A stretch of 25,144 nt of DNA from an uncultured Prevotella sp. Lineage in GTDB: Bacteria > Bacteroidota > Bacteroidia > Bacteroidales > Bacteroidaceae. The first letter of the stretch is position 1; every line of letters begins with the position of its first letter. The position numbers and the translations under genes are program-made. The notes beneath the pieces were generated by a model. The model did not search any database, was not told the DNA's origin, and saw nothing but the letters and a program-made list of their open reading frames with translations. Positions 22,605-25,144 of the stretch are shown here, in pieces. Location: positions 1 to 25,144 of the forward strand of contig CAKQFF010000007.1 of the NCBI GenBank assembly GCA_934230685.1, read 5' to 3'.

Positions 22605-24260
22605 ATGGACGCATCTACAAGTATCAGTCAAATGCTGTCGGGCAATACAATCTTTGTTCCGGCATATCAAAGAGCCTACGCATGGGATATTGAGCAGGTT
22701 AGTCAGTTTGTCATAGACCTACAAGATTACATCAGTAGTAGATCATCTTCAAAGTACTATTTCGGACATTTTCTGTTTGAAGACAAGGGAAATAAGAACT
22801 ATGCCATTATTGACGGTCAGCAAAGATTGACTACAATAACAATCTTCATATCCGCTCTTTATGCTCGTATAAAAGGTTTCAGACAATTAAGTGAGGAAGA
22901 ACTCTTCACCTATGGCGCAATGATAAAGGTTGGTCAGACTTACCGTTTCTCAACTGTTGACTACGATAGCCAACTGTTCAAGGACTACGTAGTAAACCAA
23001 ATCAAGACCGACACAAACGGTCTTACCACAGAGTCACAAAAACGCATAGTAGCAGCTTATGATTACTTCTGCCGAATAATGTCGGACATGGACGAAGTTA
23101 CGCTTAGTGAGTTAATGAGTGCTGTTGTCAATGCTTCATGCACTACCCATACTGTTAATGACGAGGCGGAAGCCATACAAATGTTCATATTCCAAAATAA
23201 TCGTGGAAAGAAACCGTCTGATTTGGAAATAATAAAGGCTCAATTCCTGTACAATATCCACCTTTACGCTTCTGACGAGGCAGAAAAACACGAACTTGTC
23301 AGTGAGATAAAGAATCGCTTTGAGGAAGTATACAAGTACGTTTCCATCATAGAGGATAAGGTTAAGGAGGACGATGTACTCATTTACACATTGAGAGTGT
23401 TCTTCAATTCTCTTGGCGAGAAGAATGTCGTGCAGAAGATATACTCCGAGTTGGAGAAAGACACGAGAATAGTGTTTATCCGTGACTTTACACACTCGCT
23501 TGTTATGAGCTTCGAGTTCATTGCTGCATACCTTGACAAGGAGAAATATGACTTTGACTTCCATGTCTTGTATGTGGTGAGTGTACCGGCTCTTATGATG
23601 CCATTCATCGTAAAGGCATACAAATACAATGTTCCAGAAGCAGACTTCAAGCGATTGGCAAAAGCTATGGTTTCTATCTTTATGCGCAATCGTGTGGTAG
23701 GCACACGTGCCATACTCACATGGCGGTTAAGTGAAGTGTTCCAAAACTTCAAGGGTGATGTGCAGCCAATTGTTGACCTCATAGAATGGATGAAAGGTCA
23801 AGATGGTGGATTTTGGGGCTATTGGAACAACACAGAGTTCAATCGTGCGCTGCATGGATGGCTGAACCGTGACGTTATCAAGATGATACTTTGGGAATAT
23901 GAGAACCATTTGATAGAGGAAGGCAAGCCGGGCTATCCATTGTTACGTTATGATGCAGTAATTAAGCCACAATTGGAACACATAGCTCCACAGACAGAGA
24001 ATCCCGAGAGTGGGTATTGCAAGTATGACGAAGAATTCCAACAGTCATATTTAGATTGTCTTGGCAATTATCTTTTGTTGTCTGCACAGCACAACATCTC
24101 CATAGGTAACATTCCTTTCGAGGATAAGAGAGCCACATACACACAATTATTGCAACAACGTGAGGTTCGGGATATGACAGACACAGAACATACTTGGACA
24201 AAAGAGAAAATAGCTTACCGTAAGGATAAAATAATAAAGTTTGTGTTGGAGACATTTTAA
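22605..24260 (+). CDS. DUF262-DUF1524 protein (GmrSD/SspE-like, probable defence nuclease)
   Basis: This 551-residue protein has an N-terminal DUF262 (ParB/Srx-like) domain with VPAYQRAYAW (18-27) and the nucleotide-binding motif IDGQQRLTT (69-77). A long helical middle follows (about 150-430). The C-terminal DUF1524 domain is HNH-like, with PQLEHIAPQ (His459 in EHI) and LGNYLLLSAQHNISIGN (from about 485), then FEDKRATY. This arrangement is that of GmrSD-type modification-dependent (type IV) restriction enzymes and of SspE, which act on glucosylated or phosphorothioated phage DNA. The target here is unknown. No dnd, ssp, BREX or other partner gene lies within the window. Base and codon use is clearly more AT-rich than in the operons to the left, consistent with transfer. 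Its own leader carries a hairpin and direct repeats. Confidence 0.85.
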   Translation: MDASTSISQMLSGNTIFVPAYQRAYAWDIEQVSQFVIDLQDYISSRSSSKYYFGHFLFEDKGNKNYAIIDGQQRLTTITIFISALYARIKGFRQLSEEELFTYGAMIKVGQTYRFSTVDYDSQLFKDYVVNQIKTDTNGLTTESQKRIVAAYDYFCRIMSDMDEVTLSELMSAVVNASCTTHTVNDEAEAIQMFIFQNNRGKKPSDLEIIKAQFLYNIHLYASDEAEKHELVSEIKNRFEEVYKYVSIIEDKVKEDDVLIYTLRVFFNSLGEKNVVQKIYSELEKDTRIVFIRDFTHSLVMSFEFIAAYLDKEKYDFDFHVLYVVSVPALMMPFIVKAYKYNVPEADFKRLAKAMVSIFMRNRVVGTRAILTWRLSEVFQNFKGDVQPIVDLIEWMKGQDGGFWGYWNNTEFNRALHGWLNRDVIKMILWEYENHLIEEGKPGYPLLRYDAVIKPQLEHIAPQTENPESGYCKYDEEFQQSYLDCLGNYLLLSAQHNISIGNIPFEDKRATYTQLLQQREVRDMTDTEHTWTKEKIAYRKDKIIKFVLETF

Positions 24261-24362
24261 TAAGCATAGAAAAATAAATATAGTTTTCTTGCCTATAAAT
24301 ATGGTGGATCGCTAAAATTTTAGTATCTTGCAGAAGTAAAGTGAAGGTATAAAGATATAAGG

Positions 24363-24552
24363 ATTGGATGGGCCCCTCACACGTCGGTCGTTATGATGCA
24401 GACTTCGGGGGGATTTCCAATTCTTTCCTGAAAGACAAGATAATGATGTACAAAATAAAGGCATCGTAAATGAAGCGAAAGTTAAGTCCGAAATCAGATG
24501 AGGGTAGGGACACCTTAATGGTCTGCCCCCGTCTTGCTTCTTTACGATGCCT
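24363..24552 (+). ncRNA. Possible structured RNA downstream of the DUF262 gene
   Basis: Two folded modules are visible. Module 1: ATTGGA (24363-24368) pairs with TCCAAT (24416-24421), CCCC (24373-24376) with GGGG (24407-24410), and GTC (24383-24385) with GAC (24401-24403), all nested. A small CTTTC-GAAAG hairpin follows at 24423-24434. Module 2: a 17-bp stem with one bulged T joins 24459-24476 and 24536-24552. Inside it GATG/CGTC (24497/24530), GGG/CCC (24502/24527) and ACC/GGT (24512/24520) nest in order. No known RNA family was recognised, the strand is assumed, and a DNA element such as a transposon remnant is an alternative. Confidence 0.4.
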
Positions 24553-24623
24553 CATGTTTTATTAAGTATGTATAGCTCATATTTATTTTTATAAATGAGC
24601 GACAATCTTAATAATTGAATCAC

Positions 24624-24711
24624 CTTGAAAAAGTGCCATCAAAACAGAGTGAATTTTAGGTTTATTTTTGCTGTTTAACTTTCAGATTGATAGTGCTCTG
24701 ACTTTTTCAAG
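24624..24711. repeat. Small inverted-repeat element
   Basis: CTTGAAAAAGT (24624-24634) and ACTTTTTCAAG (24701-24711) are perfect 11-base inverted ends of an 88-base segment. CAGAG (24645-24649) and CTCTG (24696-24700) add an inner pair. It resembles a miniature element, but no target-site duplication is evident. Its right end coincides with the truncated start of the following gene remnant. Confidence 0.55.
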
Positions 24712-24858
24712 TGGACTCTTGGCACTACTGCCATTGACAACCTCAACGCCATCAGTAATGATGCCAACGCAGAATACAATGATGTGAATGGTCTCCGCAC
24801 CATTGGTCTGCAGAAGGGTCTGAACATCGTGAAGCGTGGCAGCAAGACTTATAAATCA
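24712..24858 (+). pseudogene. Remnant: C-terminus of a Prevotella-type secreted protein
   Basis: The frame reads TTAIDNLNAISNDANAEY, then NDVNGLRT and LQKGLNIVKRGSKTYK. This strongly resembles the conserved ends of Prevotella secreted proteins (an AIDN-like linker, Y-D-x-N-G-R-R, then KGLNIV and a basic end). There is no start codon or upstream domain; a TAG in frame at 24691 lies inside the inverted-repeat element. The last residues of the motif are also lost, and the frame runs on through unrelated codons into the next gene. It is a gene fragment, probably left by deletion or element insertion. Confidence 0.65.
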
Positions 24859-24891
24859 TGGTTAAGTAAAAGATTTTTAAATCAAAAGGAT

Positions 24892-25038
24892 ATGAAAAAG
24901 AAAGAATATAAAAAGCCTGAGATGCAGGTGGTAAACATCACCCCTTGCACCCTCCTCACAACATCGAATATGGGTCAAGGAGGAAATGACGATGATAGTC
25001 CAGAAATGGAAGACGACTTGTATTATTATGGTGATTAA
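24892..25038 (+). CDS. Small 48-residue peptide, Bacteroidetes KKPEMQVV type
   Basis: The peptide opens MKKKEYKKPEMQVVNITP, a pattern common in short uncharacterised Bacteroidetes proteins, then a hydrophobic and threonine-rich centre (CTLLTTS), a Gly-Gly step (GQGGNDDD) and a strongly acidic tyrosine-rich tail ending YYYGD. The frame is open upstream into the gene remnant, but the ATG at 24892 has AAAAGGA 1-8 bases before it and begins the family-like opening. The function is unknown. A conserved leader, a GG and a variable tail make a secreted or processed peptide conceivable, but no maturation enzyme or peptidase-exporter gene is in view. A strong hairpin follows 30 bases after the stop. 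Confidence 0.7.
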   Translation: MKKKEYKKPEMQVVNITPCTLLTTSNMGQGGNDDDSPEMEDDLYYYGD

Positions 25039-25068
25039 CAGTCATTATAACGCCTAACGACAAACGAT

Positions 25069-25111
25069 AAGGGTCTATATGCCACGATGAAAAGGTGGCG
25101 TATAGACCCTT
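25069..25111 (+). terminator. 17-bp hairpin after the small peptide gene
   Basis: AAGGGTCTATATGCCAC (25069-25085) and GTGGCGTATAGACCCTT (25095-25111) pair over 17 positions with one T-G wobble and a 9-base loop. The tail (TGATTATAT) is only weakly T-rich. It most likely ends or stabilises the peptide transcript. Confidence 0.65.
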
Positions 25112-25144
25112 GATTATATGGTGATATTCGTAATCTACATCTCC

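Larger units (their letters stand above)
24261..24891. other. Intergenic region after the DUF262 gene
   Basis: No complete gene is seen. In order it holds a GC-richer segment with nested pairing (24363-24552, possible RNA), an AT-rich hairpin (GCTCAT at 24575-24580 with ATGAGC at 24595-24600, inner TTTAT/ATAAA pairs), an inverted-repeat element (24624-24711) and a gene remnant (24712-24858) before the small peptide gene. Confidence 0.7.

Noticed and set aside
24261..24560. Retron-type RNA next to the DUF262 gene
   Set aside because: No reverse transcriptase is encoded in the window; the fold alone cannot support this.

Overview
The window looks like chromosomal DNA of a Bacteroidales bacterium, most probably of the Prevotella/Segatella group. 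The reasons are promoters of the Bacteroidetes type (TAnnTTTG about 7 bases before the inferred start, found ahead of most transcription units), almost no strong Shine-Dalgarno sites, and a gene set typical of that group: a NigD-like lipoprotein, a DUF3987 protein, a large thioester-less alpha-2-macroglobulin, a DUF1573 protein, and a leftover C-terminus of a Prevotella-type secreted protein. No taxonomic search was possible, so the genus is an inference.

Layout. (1) 1-2.7 kb: tRNA-His with its terminator, then a DUF3987 gene facing it, then about 0.7 kb of non-coding DNA rich in palindromes and inverted repeats. (2) 2.7-7.0 kb: a two-gene RND efflux operon (lipoprotein membrane-fusion protein plus pump, no outer-membrane channel gene). 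The fusion protein ends in a tail made of repeat DNA. (3) 7.0-9.2 kb, minus strand: thiamine genes thiD, thiE and a second ThiE/TenI-like gene. (4) 9.3-12.6 kb, minus strand: a MATE exporter, a YitT-family membrane protein and a NigD-like lipoprotein, each apparently separate. (5) 12.8-20.4 kb, plus strand: a tight operon of alpha-2-macroglobulin, DUF1573 protein and ispH. (6) 20.5-21.9 kb, minus strand: type II NADH dehydrogenase, with a shared terminator downstream and two LacI/PurR-like palindromes in its leader. (7) 22-25.1 kb: an AT-richer accessory stretch holding a DUF262-DUF1524 protein (GmrSD/SspE-like, probable defence nuclease), a possible structured RNA, an inverted-repeat element abutting the remnant of a secreted-protein gene, and a 48-residue peptide gene.

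How the parts work together. The efflux pair forms the inner-membrane and periplasmic parts of a tripartite pump and must borrow an outer-membrane channel. ThiD supplies HMP-diphosphate and ThiE joins it to the thiazole phosphate; thiC, thiG and thiH are not here and no TPP riboswitch was seen. The macroglobulin and DUF1573 proteins are both predicted to be exported, while IspH makes isoprenoid precursors in the cytosol, so their operon is not obviously one pathway.

The most unusual material is non-coding: a symmetric palindrome island at 2.1-2.3 kb, several arrays built of 7-8-base units, and the structured segment after the DUF262 gene. The best candidate for something undescribed is the 22.2-25.1 kb accessory stretch, but calling it a system is inference.
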